A stretch of DNA of 64,000 nucleotides, taken from an uncultured Phaeodactylibacter sp. (GTDB taxonomy: Bacteria; Bacteroidota; Bacteroidia; Chitinophagales; Saprospiraceae). The notes beneath the pieces are model-generated. The model was given only the letters and a program-made list of their open reading frames with translations, searched no databases and was not told the origin of the DNA. Below are positions 46,826 through 56,209 of the stretch, one piece after another. The translations under genes were made by a program, and so were the position numbers. The stretch spans positions 1-64,000 of the forward strand of contig CAJXNH010000019.1 in NCBI GenBank assembly GCA_913057245.1. The letters run 5' to 3'. Each line of letters begins with the position of its first letter. Within the stretch, counting starts at the first letter, position 1.

Positions 46826-46928
46826 GCTTTTTCCGGTAATATCTCCTTTTCCTGATTTCCGGAATAGGAAAAAACGTTTTTTACTGATATTCAGTTATTT
46901 CTGCTTACAGAGGTTTTTATGCTGTGGC

Positions 46929-47927
46929 TTACTCCCCATCCAATTTAACCATTGTACCAAATTCCTCAAGCACAATCTGCGCCCGCAAATCGCCACTATC
47001 TAAATCCAGCTGATAGATCACTTTGAAGGGCGGTGATTCGCCATAGCAAAGGTAGCTGTTGCTGGCGGTGTGCAGGGTTTGCAACTGCTCTGACAATTGC
47101 CCGATCGCGAGGTTCTCAGCCGATAGCTCCGTGTAAGACAGCCCGTCCGTACCCCGGAATTGTACCTCGTACAAGCGGTAGCCAAATTGATTCTCCGGAA
47201 AGGTCAGGGCAAACATACGACCCACATCTGGGTCGGGGACAAAGCCAAAAAGCCGCTGCGGGAAGGTATCGCGGGCCACAAGGCTCTTGCTGGCATTATC
47301 GTAAATCGTAGCCGTGTACAACCGTTCGGTGAACCCCTGATTGATCTGTCCCATGAAAACAAAATAGTTTTCAGAAGGGCTGTAGACGAAGTCGTTCAGC
47401 AAGTCAAATCCCAGAGGGAAAGTATCCAAAGCTACGCTTAAAGACCGGGCTGCCAGGTCAATACCGTACACGCGCCCTTCCAGTCCGCTGTACAGGAAGT
47501 ACTCATCGCTGTTCCGGCCTTCCTGCAGGAAAAGTGACCCCTCAATTTTCTGTCCGGTCTCCGGATCATTCAGTGCAAGCCTCGTCGTGTCGAAGGTGGC
47601 CAGATCCTGCACCACCAGATTAACCCCGTTGAAATCGGTGTAAAGGTGTCTGTTGCCGGAAAAGTCATTCAGGCGGTTAACCCCAATGGGCAACTGAAAA
47701 CTCGCTGCGGGCCGAACGGTTTCCGGTATGGTGTCCCAATTACCGGTTGCTAATTCGATCACAGCTTCCCATCGCTGGTTCACATCATCGCGCTGCATCG
47801 TGCTGTACACGCAGCAATTTGGATTATACTCCACAGGCGCACGCATATCGCCATCGTCATCGCATGCCATGTAGGTCAAAGTGGTTAGCGCAAAAAAGAA
47901 AAGTAAAAGACGGGATTGGTTCATCAT
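46929..47927 (-). CDS. Hypothetical lipoprotein with beta-propeller-like repeats
   Basis: A 332-residue protein. The N-terminus MMNQSRLLLFFFALTTLTYMAC ends in a lipobox-like YMAC, followed by Asp-rich DDDGDMR, a pattern often found in surface lipoproteins of Bacteroidota. The mature part has repeated strands of the kind GNRHLYTDFNGVNLVVQDLATFDTTR and LEGRVYGIDLAARSLSVALDT, which suggests a beta-propeller. I recognise no named family. An upstream frame to 47960 would hide the signal. The promoter region is shared with the divergent miaA (136 bases between the starts). Confidence 0.65.
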   Translation of the reverse strand: MMNQSRLLLFFFALTTLTYMACDDDGDMRAPVEYNPNCCVYSTMQRDDVNQRWEAVIELATGNWDTIPETVRPAASFQLPIGVNRLNDFSGNRHLYTDFNGVNLVVQDLATFDTTRLALNDPETGQKIEGSLFLQEGRNSDEYFLYSGLEGRVYGIDLAARSLSVALDTFPLGFDLLNDFVYSPSENYFVFMGQINQGFTERLYTATIYDNASKSLVARDTFPQRLFGFVPDPDVGRMFALTFPENQFGYRLYEVQFRGTDGLSYTELSAENLAIGQLSEQLQTLHTASNSYLCYGESPPFKVIYQLDLDSGDLRAQIVLEEFGTMVKLDGE

Positions 47928-48062
47928 CAGGTGAGCTGCTTTTTGGTAAAGATAGATCATTTTTTCAGGGGAGTAAACTGCGACACGGTCGAGAATGTTG
48001 TTCCTGCCCGATGGAATCCGGGATTTTCGCTACTTTGGCCGCAACGAACAACCTGTAGCGTT

Positions 48063-49280
48063 ATGCACCTTATTGTCCTTTCCGGCCCTACAGCAAGTGG
48101 TAAGACACGGCTCGCCCTTCAACTGGCGCAGCACTACGATACCGTTATTGTATCCGCCGATAGCCGTCAGTTTTTCCGGGAGATGACGATTGGGACCGCC
48201 AAGCCTGATGCAGAGGAGCTAGCGGCTGCTAAACATTACTTTATTGACAGCCATAGCATAGAAACCAACTACAGCGTAGGGCAATATGAAACAGAGGCGC
48301 TGAAGCTGCTGCAAGGGCTTTTCACTAAACACGAGGTCGTCATCCTCACCGGTGGTAGCGGGCTCTACCTGAAAGCCGTTTGTGAAGGGCTGGATACTTT
48401 CCCGGAAGTCCCGAAAGCGGTACAGGCAGGTGTGGAGGCCGATTTTCAGGCCCATGGGCTTGCCTATCTGCAGGAGGCCCTTAAAGCCGCCGATCCGGAC
48501 TACTACGCCGAAGTAGACCTTGAGAATCCACACCGGCTCATCCGTGCGCTATCCGTTTGTCGTTCCAGCGGAAAGCCTTTTTCCAGCTTTCGCCAAAAAG
48601 CGGTTGGACAGCGGCCCTTCCAACCCATCTACCTGCAGTTGCAATGGCCAAGAGCAATGCTTTACGAGCGCATCAACCAACGCGTCGACCTGATGCTGAA
48701 AGCCGGACTCCTGGAAGAAGCCCGCTCTTTATTCCCTAAACGCCACCTCACTGCCCTGCAGACCGTTGGTTATCAGGAGTTATTCGACTATTTCGATCAG
48801 CAAACCACGCTGGAGGAAGCCGTAGCACTCATCAAGCGCAACAGCCGCCGCTATGCCAAACGCCAAATGACCTGGTTCCGCAGGGATGGGTTTTGGAAGC
48901 TTTTCCACCCTTCTGAATGGGACGCGATCCGGAATTACACCGACCAGGCCATACAACACCGGTTGACCTGGTCGCAAGAGCGTCACGAGGACAAGGCAGA
49001 TGGCAAGCTCTATCAGGAGGACAACTGCATCGCCCGATTTGAAAGGGCCTCGCACAAAGATCAAAGCCTGACAGTGGTCCATCAGGCTCCGCCCCTTCCC
49101 TTATCCTGGATACTCTGGCATCAAGTCCGGCTCCTGGCGCTGGAGGGTGAAGCCGCATTTATGCACACCAACTTGCCCACTGATGAATTAAACTGGCCGG
49201 TTGCCCTACCGGAAAGTCTCCCAAACTGGATGCAAACCACGATCTCTCCCACCGGCAGTACTTACCGCATCCCCGGATAA
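48063..49280 (+). CDS. miaA: tRNA dimethylallyltransferase with C-terminal extension
   Basis: A 405-residue enzyme that adds dimethylallyl to A37 of tRNAs reading UNN codons. The P-loop is GPTASGKT (8-15). Other motifs are DTVIVSADSRQFFREMTIGTAKP, LTGGSGLYLKAV, DPDYYAEVDLENPHRLIRALSV, and the C-terminal core KRNSRRYAKRQMTWFRRD (about 255-272). Normal MiaA proteins end about 20-30 residues later. This one has roughly 110 more, including HQAPPLPLSWILWHQVRLLALEGEA, without a recognised fold. The frame upstream of 48063 starts in the neighbouring divergent region, so this ATG is the best start. It is in the same direction as the MFS gene. Confidence 0.9.
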   Translation: MHLIVLSGPTASGKTRLALQLAQHYDTVIVSADSRQFFREMTIGTAKPDAEELAAAKHYFIDSHSIETNYSVGQYETEALKLLQGLFTKHEVVILTGGSGLYLKAVCEGLDTFPEVPKAVQAGVEADFQAHGLAYLQEALKAADPDYYAEVDLENPHRLIRALSVCRSSGKPFSSFRQKAVGQRPFQPIYLQLQWPRAMLYERINQRVDLMLKAGLLEEARSLFPKRHLTALQTVGYQELFDYFDQQTTLEEAVALIKRNSRRYAKRQMTWFRRDGFWKLFHPSEWDAIRNYTDQAIQHRLTWSQERHEDKADGKLYQEDNCIARFERASHKDQSLTVVHQAPPLPLSWILWHQVRLLALEGEAAFMHTNLPTDELNWPVALPESLPNWMQTTISPTGSTYRIPG

Positions 49281-49417
49281 GGAAGTCACCACCAAACTAT
49301 CCCCATCCTTATGCGTTCCCTCTTTGAATCAAGCACTTCAGCGTGCCCTTTTCCAAACCGATGATAGCCCTGTCTGCTGGCACATCGGTTTTTAATTTCC
49401 AGACCTTTTCAATAAGC

Positions 49418-50716
49418 ATGAGCCCACTGCAAAGCGTACTTAACGGCTATAGGCAAGTTCCCCGCCACGTCATCTATCTGATTGTGGCGCAGTTCTTTGT
49501 GCAGGGCATCAATACGGCTTTCTTTCTGCTCCTCAATTATTACATGGCAGAGGAAGGCTTTGCAGATTATGAAGTAGCGGAAGTACTTTCTTACCGGTTC
49601 CTGGCAGTCTTTTGCCTGGCTTTCCCAATTGGGTTATTCATCAAAGGGCGGCGTTTGAAGCCCTTCTTCTACGTGGCTACGATTGCTACCCCGGTCATGT
49701 CGCTGGTGTTGCTGCACGCTATCGGAGCAGGCTGGACGCAGGTGGTGAATGCTTCTGCCATGCTCTGGGGGCTGGCTTATACCTGCATGCAAATCACAGT
49801 GCTGCCCTTTATCTTGTTGAATGCCCGTAAAGAGGCCCACTCAGAAGCCATTTCGCTTTCCTTTTTGTCCTTCTCCGGTACCATTTGCCTGATCGGTATT
49901 GGCAATTTCATCCTGACTCAGATCGACCCGGCATTTTTTACAGAAAAGCGGGTACTGCAGGGCATCTCTGTTTTGGGGCTCACCGGTGCCTTCTTTGTCT
50001 CCCGGATTCGGGTGCCGGAACAGCTTTCGCAAAAAGTGCCTTTCCGGAAAGTGCTGCACGGGTACGACTGGGGGACGATTTTCAAAGCCCTCACGCCTAC
50101 CCTGATCATAGCCGTTGGTGCCGGTTTTACCATACCCGTTATCAATCTGTTTTTCCTCAATGTGCATGGGCTGCCTTCCGATCAGTTCTCATTGGTAGGC
50201 TCCCTGACCTTTTTCCTGGTCGCCATGACTGTGGCCATCATGCCGTATGTCCGGCGCAGCTTTGGATACAAGGTCGCCATTACCTTTTTTCAGTCGGCTT
50301 CCATTTTTATGCTGTTTGCCCTGGCCACCACGGAGTACTACGCCCACCTGCCATTCGCCCTGGGCATTGCCATCGGAGCCTATGTGCTGCGACAGCCCCT
50401 TATGAGCGCTGCGGCGCCCATGACTTCCGAACTTACGATGTACTACGTGGGCCCCAGAAACCAGGAAATCATGAGTGCTCTCAACGCTTCTGTCTGGTCG
50501 GGCAGCTGGTTCATTTCCATGAAACTGTTCGGCTGGCTGCGGCAAATGGAGTTCCGCTATGTAAGCATCTTTCTCATTACCGTAGCTATGTACATTGTGG
50601 GCGTGGCCTGGTACGCCTACCTCATCCGGCAGTATGAACGAGAGCGGCAGGGGGAACATTCTGAAGGTCAGCAAACCAAGCTGGAACCGGTGGAAGCAGG
50701 GAATAAAAGCCTGTAA
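49418..50716 (+). CDS. MFS transporter
   Basis: A 432-residue protein with about 12 hydrophobic segments, from VIYLIVAQFFVQGINTAFFLLLNYYM to FRYVSIFLITVAMYIVGVAWYAYLI. The weakly basic loop after helix 2 (GLFIKGRRLKPFFYV) sits where MFS motif A is expected, though the classic GxLaDrxGrr is degenerate. The second half has MTSELTMYYVGPRNQEIMSALNASVWSGSWFISM, a conserved-looking block. The C-terminus is Glu-rich and soluble. The start at ATG 49418 gives the family a normal N-terminus; earlier starts add 25 untypical residues. The substrate is unknown. It lies between miaA and the copper ATPase gene. Confidence 0.8.
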   Translation: MSPLQSVLNGYRQVPRHVIYLIVAQFFVQGINTAFFLLLNYYMAEEGFADYEVAEVLSYRFLAVFCLAFPIGLFIKGRRLKPFFYVATIATPVMSLVLLHAIGAGWTQVVNASAMLWGLAYTCMQITVLPFILLNARKEAHSEAISLSFLSFSGTICLIGIGNFILTQIDPAFFTEKRVLQGISVLGLTGAFFVSRIRVPEQLSQKVPFRKVLHGYDWGTIFKALTPTLIIAVGAGFTIPVINLFFLNVHGLPSDQFSLVGSLTFFLVAMTVAIMPYVRRSFGYKVAITFFQSASIFMLFALATTEYYAHLPFALGIAIGAYVLRQPLMSAAAPMTSELTMYYVGPRNQEIMSALNASVWSGSWFISMKLFGWLRQMEFRYVSIFLITVAMYIVGVAWYAYLIRQYERERQGEHSEGQQTKLEPVEAGNKSL

Positions 50717-50779
50717 AACCTCTGTTGCCGGAAACATAAAAAGCAAATCCCCTTTACCAACAAGAATCATCAGAAACCA

Positions 50780-50823
50780 GTGACAAAAGTCACCCGCCTG
50801 CCCTTCACGGTATCGTACATTTA
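50780..50823 (+). promoter_or_regulatory. Fnr/Crp-like palindrome and -7 box of the copper ATPase gene
   Basis: GTGAC-AAAA-GTCAC at 50780-50793 is a perfect palindrome of the Crp/Fnr half-site type. TACATTTA (50816-50823) matches seven of eight positions of TAnnTTTG. With transcription starting near 50828-50830, the palindrome centre lies about 42 bases upstream, the class II activator position. This points to oxygen- or redox-responsive activation of the copper ATPase. Confidence 0.5.
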
Positions 50824-50908
50824 TGGCACAAAACAAACGAAAGACAACTGTTTTTCTAGTTCGCAAAAGGTAAACGGCCCGGGCCGTAACCAATGAAAAA
50901 AGCCAAAC

Positions 50909-53347
50909 ATGCCGACCGTTAGCACTAAGCCAATGACACAAGGGGCTGTGCCCAATATTGTACCCGCGTGTTTCCACTGTGGTGAGCCCTGTGCGCCCAC
51001 CCATATTCAGCTGGACGACAAAGACTTCTGCTGCGAAGGCTGCAAGACGGTCTTCGAAATACTGGATGATAATGGCATGTGCCGTTATTACGATATTGAT
51101 GAGCAGGCTGGTATGAGCCTCAAGGGCAAAAAGCAGGCCGCCTTTGCTTATCTGGACGATCCTGATGTCCGCGAAAAGCTCATCGATTTTGCCAATGATG
51201 ACCAGACCCGCGTCACTTTCTTCATCCCGGCCATCCACTGCGCTTCCTGCCTTTGGCTACTGGAAAACCTTTACAAGTTCAATCCCGGCATTCAGGCGAC
51301 TACCGTCAACTTCGTCAAAAAGGAAGTGTATGTCACCTTTGACGAGTCGGTGATCAGCCTCCGGCAACTGGTCGAACTGCTGGACAGCATTGCCTACACC
51401 CCTGCTATCAACCTCAGCAACCTGGACGGTGATCAGAAACCTTTGGTCGACCGCTCCTTTTACTACAAATTTGGGGTGGCTGGTTTTGCATTTGGCAACA
51501 TCATGCTGCTCAGCTTCCCGGAATACCTGGGCCTGGACAAGACGCTGGAAGGCGAGTTTTTCCAACTGTTTGGGTACCTGAACATCCTTTTGGCCCTGCC
51601 CTTGGTCTTTTATTCCGGCAGCGACTACCTCAAATCTGCATGGCTGGGCCTGAAAAACCGCAACCTGAATATTGACGTGCCGATTGCACTGGGCGTATTG
51701 ACCCTTTTCGGCCGTTCTGCATTTGAAATCCTGACCCATACCGGAGCGGGCTACCTCGACAGCCTTGCCGGGCTCGTCTTCTTCCTGCTGGCTGGCAAAT
51801 GGTTTCAGCAACGGACCTACCACAGTATTTCCTTCGAACGCGATTATAAGTCCTATTTTCCTATTGCGGCCCACCGTAAAAATGAGGATGGCAGCACCAC
51901 CTCCACCACCCTCGACAAGTTAGACCCGGGCGACATCATAGAAGTTAAAAACGGCGAGCTTATCCCTGCCGATGGCGTCCTCCTGAGCGGAGAAGCAGCG
52001 ATTGACTACAGCTTTGTGACCGGCGAATCCGAACCCGTTGGGCGTAACAGCGGGGAGAAAGTCTATGCCGGAGGACGGCAAACCGGCAGCAGCATTGAAG
52101 TCAGCCTGACCCGCCGCGTTTCCCAGAGCTACCTGACTCAGCTGTGGAACGATGAAGCTTTCACCAAGGCCACCGATTCCCGTACCAGTGAACTCGCTAA
52201 CCGCGTGGGCAAGTACTTCACCTTTGCCATCCTGATAATCGCCTTCACCACGCTGGGCTACTGGCTGCAGTACGATACTGGTCTCGCAATTAATGCCTTT
52301 ACAGCAGTACTGATCATCGCCTGCCCCTGTGCCGTAGCCCTTGCAGCACCCTTCATTTTTGGTAATGCATTGCGCGTGCTGGCCCGCAACCGTTTCTTCC
52401 TGAAAAACACAGCAGTGATCGAAGCGGTAAGCAACGTACAATCCGTTATTTTTGACAAAACCGGCACCCTTACCGATCGCCATCAAAGTTCGATCCACTT
52501 CGAGGGCGAGCCGCTTGATGCCCACGAAAAGCAGATGATCCGTGCACTGCTCAAGCCTTCAAGCCATACCCTGAGCCAGCAAATTGTAGCCTGTCTTAGC
52601 GCTGATGAACCGGCTCAGGATGCCACTTTGTACCCGGTCTCCAACTGGGAGGAAGTCATCGGGCAGGGTGTGGCCGGCAACGTCTCCCATTATCATATGA
52701 AAGCTGGTTCAGCTGCATTTATGGATAAAAAAGTGACTGCGGAAAGCGGCGTATACATCCAAATCAACGGACAGGTCAGGGGGGCATTCCGCCTGGAAAA
52801 CCACTTTCGTAACGGATTGTGGGACGTGGTAAACTACTTCGCACAGCGTGCGCGCCTTTTCCTCCTTTCCGGAGACAACGACCGGGAGAAAAGCCTGCTT
52901 GCCCCGGCCTTTAAAGGCAAAGGAGAAATGTTCTTCCGTCAAAGTCCTCAGGATAAACTACAGTTCGTCCGCAAATTGCAGGCTCAGGGAGAAAAGGTGA
53001 TGATGTTGGGCGATGGGCTGAACGACGCCGGTGCCCTGAAGCAGAGCGATGCCGGCATTGTGGTAGCTGAAAATACCAATAACTTCACCCCGGCCTGCGA
53101 CGCGATCCTGGATGCCGCCCACTTCGACCGGCTGCCCGACTTTGCCGAGTTTGCCAGGAAGAGTATCCGGCTGGTGTACTACGCCTACGGCTTTGCACTC
53201 ATCTACAATATCATCGGATTGAGCTTTGCCGTGCAGGGCGCTTTGTCCCCCATCGTAGCAGCGATTCTGATGCCACTAAGTTCTATAAGCATCGTATTGT
53301 TTGGAACGCTGTCGAGCAACTTTCTGGCCCGCAAACTGAAACTCTGA
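50909..53347 (+). CDS. ccoI: Copper-transporting P1B-type ATPase, CcoI/FixI type
   Basis: An 812-residue heavy-metal P-type ATPase. The N-terminus has a cysteine-rich segment (CFHCGEPC, then FCCEGCKTVFEILD, about 21-50). An HMA-like domain follows, with HCASCLWLLENL near 110. Core motifs are intact: TGESEPVG (actuator), the CPC metal site IACPCAVALAAP (about 470), phosphorylation motif DKTGTLTD (about 516), and GDGLNDAGALKQSDAGI (about 701). The architecture is that of CcoI, which supplies copper for cbb3 oxidase assembly, rather than detoxifying CopA. The ccoS/ccoN genes expected nearby are absent. A second ATG at 50933 is possible. The promoter has an Fnr-like site. Confidence 0.88.
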   Translation: MPTVSTKPMTQGAVPNIVPACFHCGEPCAPTHIQLDDKDFCCEGCKTVFEILDDNGMCRYYDIDEQAGMSLKGKKQAAFAYLDDPDVREKLIDFANDDQTRVTFFIPAIHCASCLWLLENLYKFNPGIQATTVNFVKKEVYVTFDESVISLRQLVELLDSIAYTPAINLSNLDGDQKPLVDRSFYYKFGVAGFAFGNIMLLSFPEYLGLDKTLEGEFFQLFGYLNILLALPLVFYSGSDYLKSAWLGLKNRNLNIDVPIALGVLTLFGRSAFEILTHTGAGYLDSLAGLVFFLLAGKWFQQRTYHSISFERDYKSYFPIAAHRKNEDGSTTSTTLDKLDPGDIIEVKNGELIPADGVLLSGEAAIDYSFVTGESEPVGRNSGEKVYAGGRQTGSSIEVSLTRRVSQSYLTQLWNDEAFTKATDSRTSELANRVGKYFTFAILIIAFTTLGYWLQYDTGLAINAFTAVLIIACPCAVALAAPFIFGNALRVLARNRFFLKNTAVIEAVSNVQSVIFDKTGTLTDRHQSSIHFEGEPLDAHEKQMIRALLKPSSHTLSQQIVACLSADEPAQDATLYPVSNWEEVIGQGVAGNVSHYHMKAGSAAFMDKKVTAESGVYIQINGQVRGAFRLENHFRNGLWDVVNYFAQRARLFLLSGDNDREKSLLAPAFKGKGEMFFRQSPQDKLQFVRKLQAQGEKVMMLGDGLNDAGALKQSDAGIVVAENTNNFTPACDAILDAAHFDRLPDFAEFARKSIRLVYYAYGFALIYNIIGLSFAVQGALSPIVAAILMPLSSISIVLFGTLSSNFLARKLKL

Positions 53348-53412
53348 CCGTAGCACATGCGCAGCAACGAGGCTTACGAACCCAAAAGCACCGGAGTTGT
53401 TATGTGATTTTT

Positions 53413-53420
53413 TACATTTG
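53413..53420 (+). promoter_or_regulatory. -7 box TACATTTG of queA
   Basis: Perfect TAnnTTTG placed about 29 bases before the GTG at 53449. Any start codon at 53404 would lie upstream of the transcript start, so this supports the GTG. Confidence 0.5.
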
Positions 53421-53448
53421 CGCGATTGCGAACCAATTCCAGAGTCTA

Positions 53449-54672
53449 GTGGATCCCAAGTCTATCAATATCAAGGATTTTTCCTACGAGCTACCCGAGT
53501 CCCGGATTGCCAAATTCCCGTTAGAGGAGCGGGATGCCTCCAAACTGTTGTTTTACAATGGCGGAGATATGGCCGCTCATTCCTTCCGCACCCTGCCGGA
53601 GCTCCTGCCTGAAGGGGCGCTACTGGTTTTCAACAATACCAAGGTCATCCACGCCCGCCTGCATTTTACCCTGCCCAATGACAAACGGCTGGAAATCCTC
53701 TGCCTGGAGCCCCTGGCACCGGCCGAATACCAGCAAAACTTTTCCAGTACGCAGCCCGTACGCTGGAAATGCCTCGTAGGCGGCAACCGAAAATGGAAAA
53801 CGGGTGTAATCGAAAAGACGATTACTACCGAATTGGGGAATGTGCAACTCCAAGCCACGCGGATCGGCCGTATGGACAATGCCTTCGAAATCGAATTCGA
53901 GTGGAATGACGACCGTATAGCCTTCGGAGCATTGCTTGCTGCTGCGGGCATTATCCCCTTGCCCCCCTACCTCAACCGGGAAAATGTACCGGAAGACGAA
54001 GACCGCTACCAGACCGTCTATGCGAAAACCAAAGGCTCAGTGGCAGCGCCTACCGCCGGGCTCCACTTCACTGACCGCGTATTTGATGACCTGAAAGAAA
54101 AAGGCATCTCAACACTGGAAGTCACTCTGCACGTGGGCGCCGGAACCTTCAAGCCGGTTTCAGCCGAAGCGCTTGCTGACCACCATATGCATGAGGAGAG
54201 TATCTACATCAATCTTGCTACACTGAATACACTCATTGCCCATCTGGAGCAAGGGAAACCCGTTATTCCGGTCGGCACCACGAGTATGCGGCTGTTAGAG
54301 AGCCTCTACTGGCATGGCCAAAGCCTCTGCTCCGGCCATCAGACCTCCTTTATTGATGTACAACAGTGGACACCCTATGAAGAAGGCAAGCGCCCCTCCA
54401 CGCTGGAAAGCTTCCTGGTAGTGCGGCGAGCCATGGAAGCTCAACAGCAGGAAACCGTGCAGGGCTACACACAGTTGATCATTGCTCCGGGCTACACCTT
54501 CCGGGTTTGCAGTGGCATTATCACCAACTTTCATCAGCCACAGAGCACCCTGCTGCTCCTGATTGCCGCACTCATTGGAGAGGACTGGAAAAAGGTGTAC
54601 GACTTTGCCCTGAATGAAGGATTTCGCTTTCTGAGCTACGGGGACAGCAGCCTGCTCCTACCCAAAAGCTAA
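53449..54672 (+). CDS. queA: S-adenosylmethionine:tRNA ribosyltransferase-isomerase
   Basis: A 407-residue enzyme that moves the ribosyl part of SAM onto preQ1-modified tRNA to form epoxyqueuosine. Family motifs: IKDFSYELPESRIAKFPLEERD (N-terminus), LLVFNNTKVIHARL, PPYLNRENVPEDEDRYQTVYAKTKGSVAAPTAGLHFTD, EVTLHVGAGTFKPV, and the C-terminal ITNFHQPQSTLLLLIAALIG. I set the start at GTG 53449 (MDPKSINIKDF), as in related proteins; a GTG at 53404 lies before the promoter. Its stop overlaps the convergent decarboxylase gene by 4 bases. No other queuosine genes are nearby. Confidence 0.95.
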   Translation: MDPKSINIKDFSYELPESRIAKFPLEERDASKLLFYNGGDMAAHSFRTLPELLPEGALLVFNNTKVIHARLHFTLPNDKRLEILCLEPLAPAEYQQNFSSTQPVRWKCLVGGNRKWKTGVIEKTITTELGNVQLQATRIGRMDNAFEIEFEWNDDRIAFGALLAAAGIIPLPPYLNRENVPEDEDRYQTVYAKTKGSVAAPTAGLHFTDRVFDDLKEKGISTLEVTLHVGAGTFKPVSAEALADHHMHEESIYINLATLNTLIAHLEQGKPVIPVGTTSMRLLESLYWHGQSLCSGHQTSFIDVQQWTPYEEGKRPSTLESFLVVRRAMEAQQQETVQGYTQLIIAPGYTFRVCSGIITNFHQPQSTLLLLIAALIGEDWKKVYDFALNEGFRFLSYGDSSLLLPKS

Positions 54673-55889
54673 AGCGCATCCACCAGCTCACTCAGTGCAT
54701 CCACCGTAACGTGGTCCATCACCACTACCTTATACCACTCCGGACGAGTGTGGCTATCGGGTACGAGCCCAAACTTTTCTGCCATTTCTCCGGTGATACC
54801 ACTTTTGTGAATGGTGACGATGTTAGACCCCGGGTGCCGGTAAAACCGGATAGCCCGGTCTCTGAGTTGCTGGCACAGCCACTCCGTCCGGTAATTCAGA
54901 ATATGGATTTTCTCAAACCAGCCGTGCGGGCCGTAAGTCATCAAAATCATCCAAACGGAAATGGCATTTGCACCCGAGCGGCTGCCGCTAAGTGTAGCGT
55001 CAAGCCCCTGTACATATTGAGCTTCTTCGGTGTAAGCGTACTTCATCCACCCCTTCCGAATGAGGAAAATCCCAGTGCCATAGGGCGCTTGGACCATCTT
55101 GTGAGCGTCAAGGGTGATTGAGGTGACTTTGGGATTGGAAAAATCCAGGGTGTGCTCAATCTTTGAAAAGGGGAAAAAGAATCCGCCGTACGCGCCGTCC
55201 ACATGTAGTTGATAAGGCAGTCCGGCTTTCTCCAATACCTCCATATAAGGCTCAGGATGGTCTACCGACCCAAACATGGTGGTCATCATATTACAGACTA
55301 CGATAAAATACTTAGCCCCGGAGGCCTGCGCTTCGGCAACTGTTTCCCGGATGGCGGAGGCTGTGATGCAGCGGTCTTCCGGGCTCGTTGCTACGGCAAA
55401 GCCGTGTACGCCAAGCAAATTGGCTGCTTTATGCATAGAGTAATGAGCGTCCGCCGAGCACAGGATAGCAATTTCAGTGGCAGCAGCCCCGTGCTCCCGC
55501 ATAAAGTAGTTCCGGTAGATCCACATGGCTTGAATATTGGCTTCCGTACCGCCACTGGCTACGTAGCCATCAAACTGCCCCGCTTCTGCTCCATTAAGAA
55601 TATCCACCGCGCACAGGGCTATCAGCTCCCGCTCAATCTCTTGTGTGCCTGCAAAGAAGCTCTCTGAATCACCCAGGGTATGGCAGCCGATGTGATTGGG
55701 GTTTTGTACCAGGGTAGCCAGAAAAGGTGCTTTGCGCAGCATGGCGGCCTGCGGGGTAAAGACCTTCTCATCCAGGTGAGATGCCGGCAAGCCAAGGGGG
55801 GAACGCTCTTTGTAATCCACATTATTGCGTAGTGCCTCGAATACCCGCTGATGGATTTGCGCGGGGCTCTGTTTGCTCCAGAATTGCAT
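54669..55889 (-). CDS. Group II pyridoxal-phosphate decarboxylase
   Basis: A 406-residue fold-type I PLP enzyme. The cofactor lysine is Lys264 in TLDAHKMVQAPYGTG; the cofactor-binding aspartate is in HVDGAYGG. DGYVASGGTEANIQAMWIYRNYF and the ISVWMILMTYGPHGW segment match tyrosine/aspartate/glutamate-type amino-acid decarboxylases. It removes carbon dioxide from an amino acid to give an amine; the substrate cannot be assigned. The ATG at 55889 (MQFWSK) gives the family N-terminus, and upstream residues look non-coding. The stop codons with queA overlap tail-to-tail by 4 bases. Confidence 0.85.
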   Translation of the reverse strand: MQFWSKQSPAQIHQRVFEALRNNVDYKERSPLGLPASHLDEKVFTPQAAMLRKAPFLATLVQNPNHIGCHTLGDSESFFAGTQEIERELIALCAVDILNGAEAGQFDGYVASGGTEANIQAMWIYRNYFMREHGAAATEIAILCSADAHYSMHKAANLLGVHGFAVATSPEDRCITASAIRETVAEAQASGAKYFIVVCNMMTTMFGSVDHPEPYMEVLEKAGLPYQLHVDGAYGGFFFPFSKIEHTLDFSNPKVTSITLDAHKMVQAPYGTGIFLIRKGWMKYAYTEEAQYVQGLDATLSGSRSGANAISVWMILMTYGPHGWFEKIHILNYRTEWLCQQLRDRAIRFYRHPGSNIVTIHKSGITGEMAEKFGLVPDSHTRPEWYKVVVMDHVTVDALSELVDAL

Positions 55890-56169
55890 TTTTGCAGCAT
55901 AGATACGCAAAATGGGCGGCAATGTGCTACAATGCAGTATTTGCACGAAAGCCCCTGTCAATACTAGACTCCCGAAAGCGCCCTGAGAAAAGGTTTATCG
56001 TTTTAGGCACTTTTTTTCAAAAATTCACTGGACATCAGCAGATTATTCACTAAAATTGCATCTGCAAAAACAAAATAAAATGAGCAACATTTTTGCTCGT
56101 TCTTTTCTTGGTATTCCCTATCGAGAAGGTCGGCAATAAGTAATCACAGCTTTTTTTCACCGCTTTAGC
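55890..56169. other. intergenic region between divergent decarboxylase and polysaccharide-locus regulator
   Basis: No gene is supportable here. It is AT-rich with a small hairpin, GAGCAA (56082-56087) with TTGCTC (56093-56098). The region ends in the promoter and operator of the next gene (56170-56207). Confidence 0.4.
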
Positions 56170-56207
56170 TTGCTTATTTACCAAGCTTGAGTAATTTTAT
56201 TACTCAA
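56170..56207 (+). promoter_or_regulatory. promoter with overlapping palindromic operator
   Basis: TTG at 56170-56172 and TAATTTTA at 56192-56199 are 19 bases apart, a good match to the Bacteroidota promoter (seven of eight in the -7 box). The perfect inverted repeat TTGAGTAAT (56187-56195), TTT, ATTACTCAA (56199-56207) overlaps the -7 box and ends 2 bases before the ATG. A repressor bound here would block RNA polymerase. The expected transcript start falls at or just before the ATG, so the mRNA may be leaderless. Confidence 0.65.
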
Positions 56208-56209
56208 TC

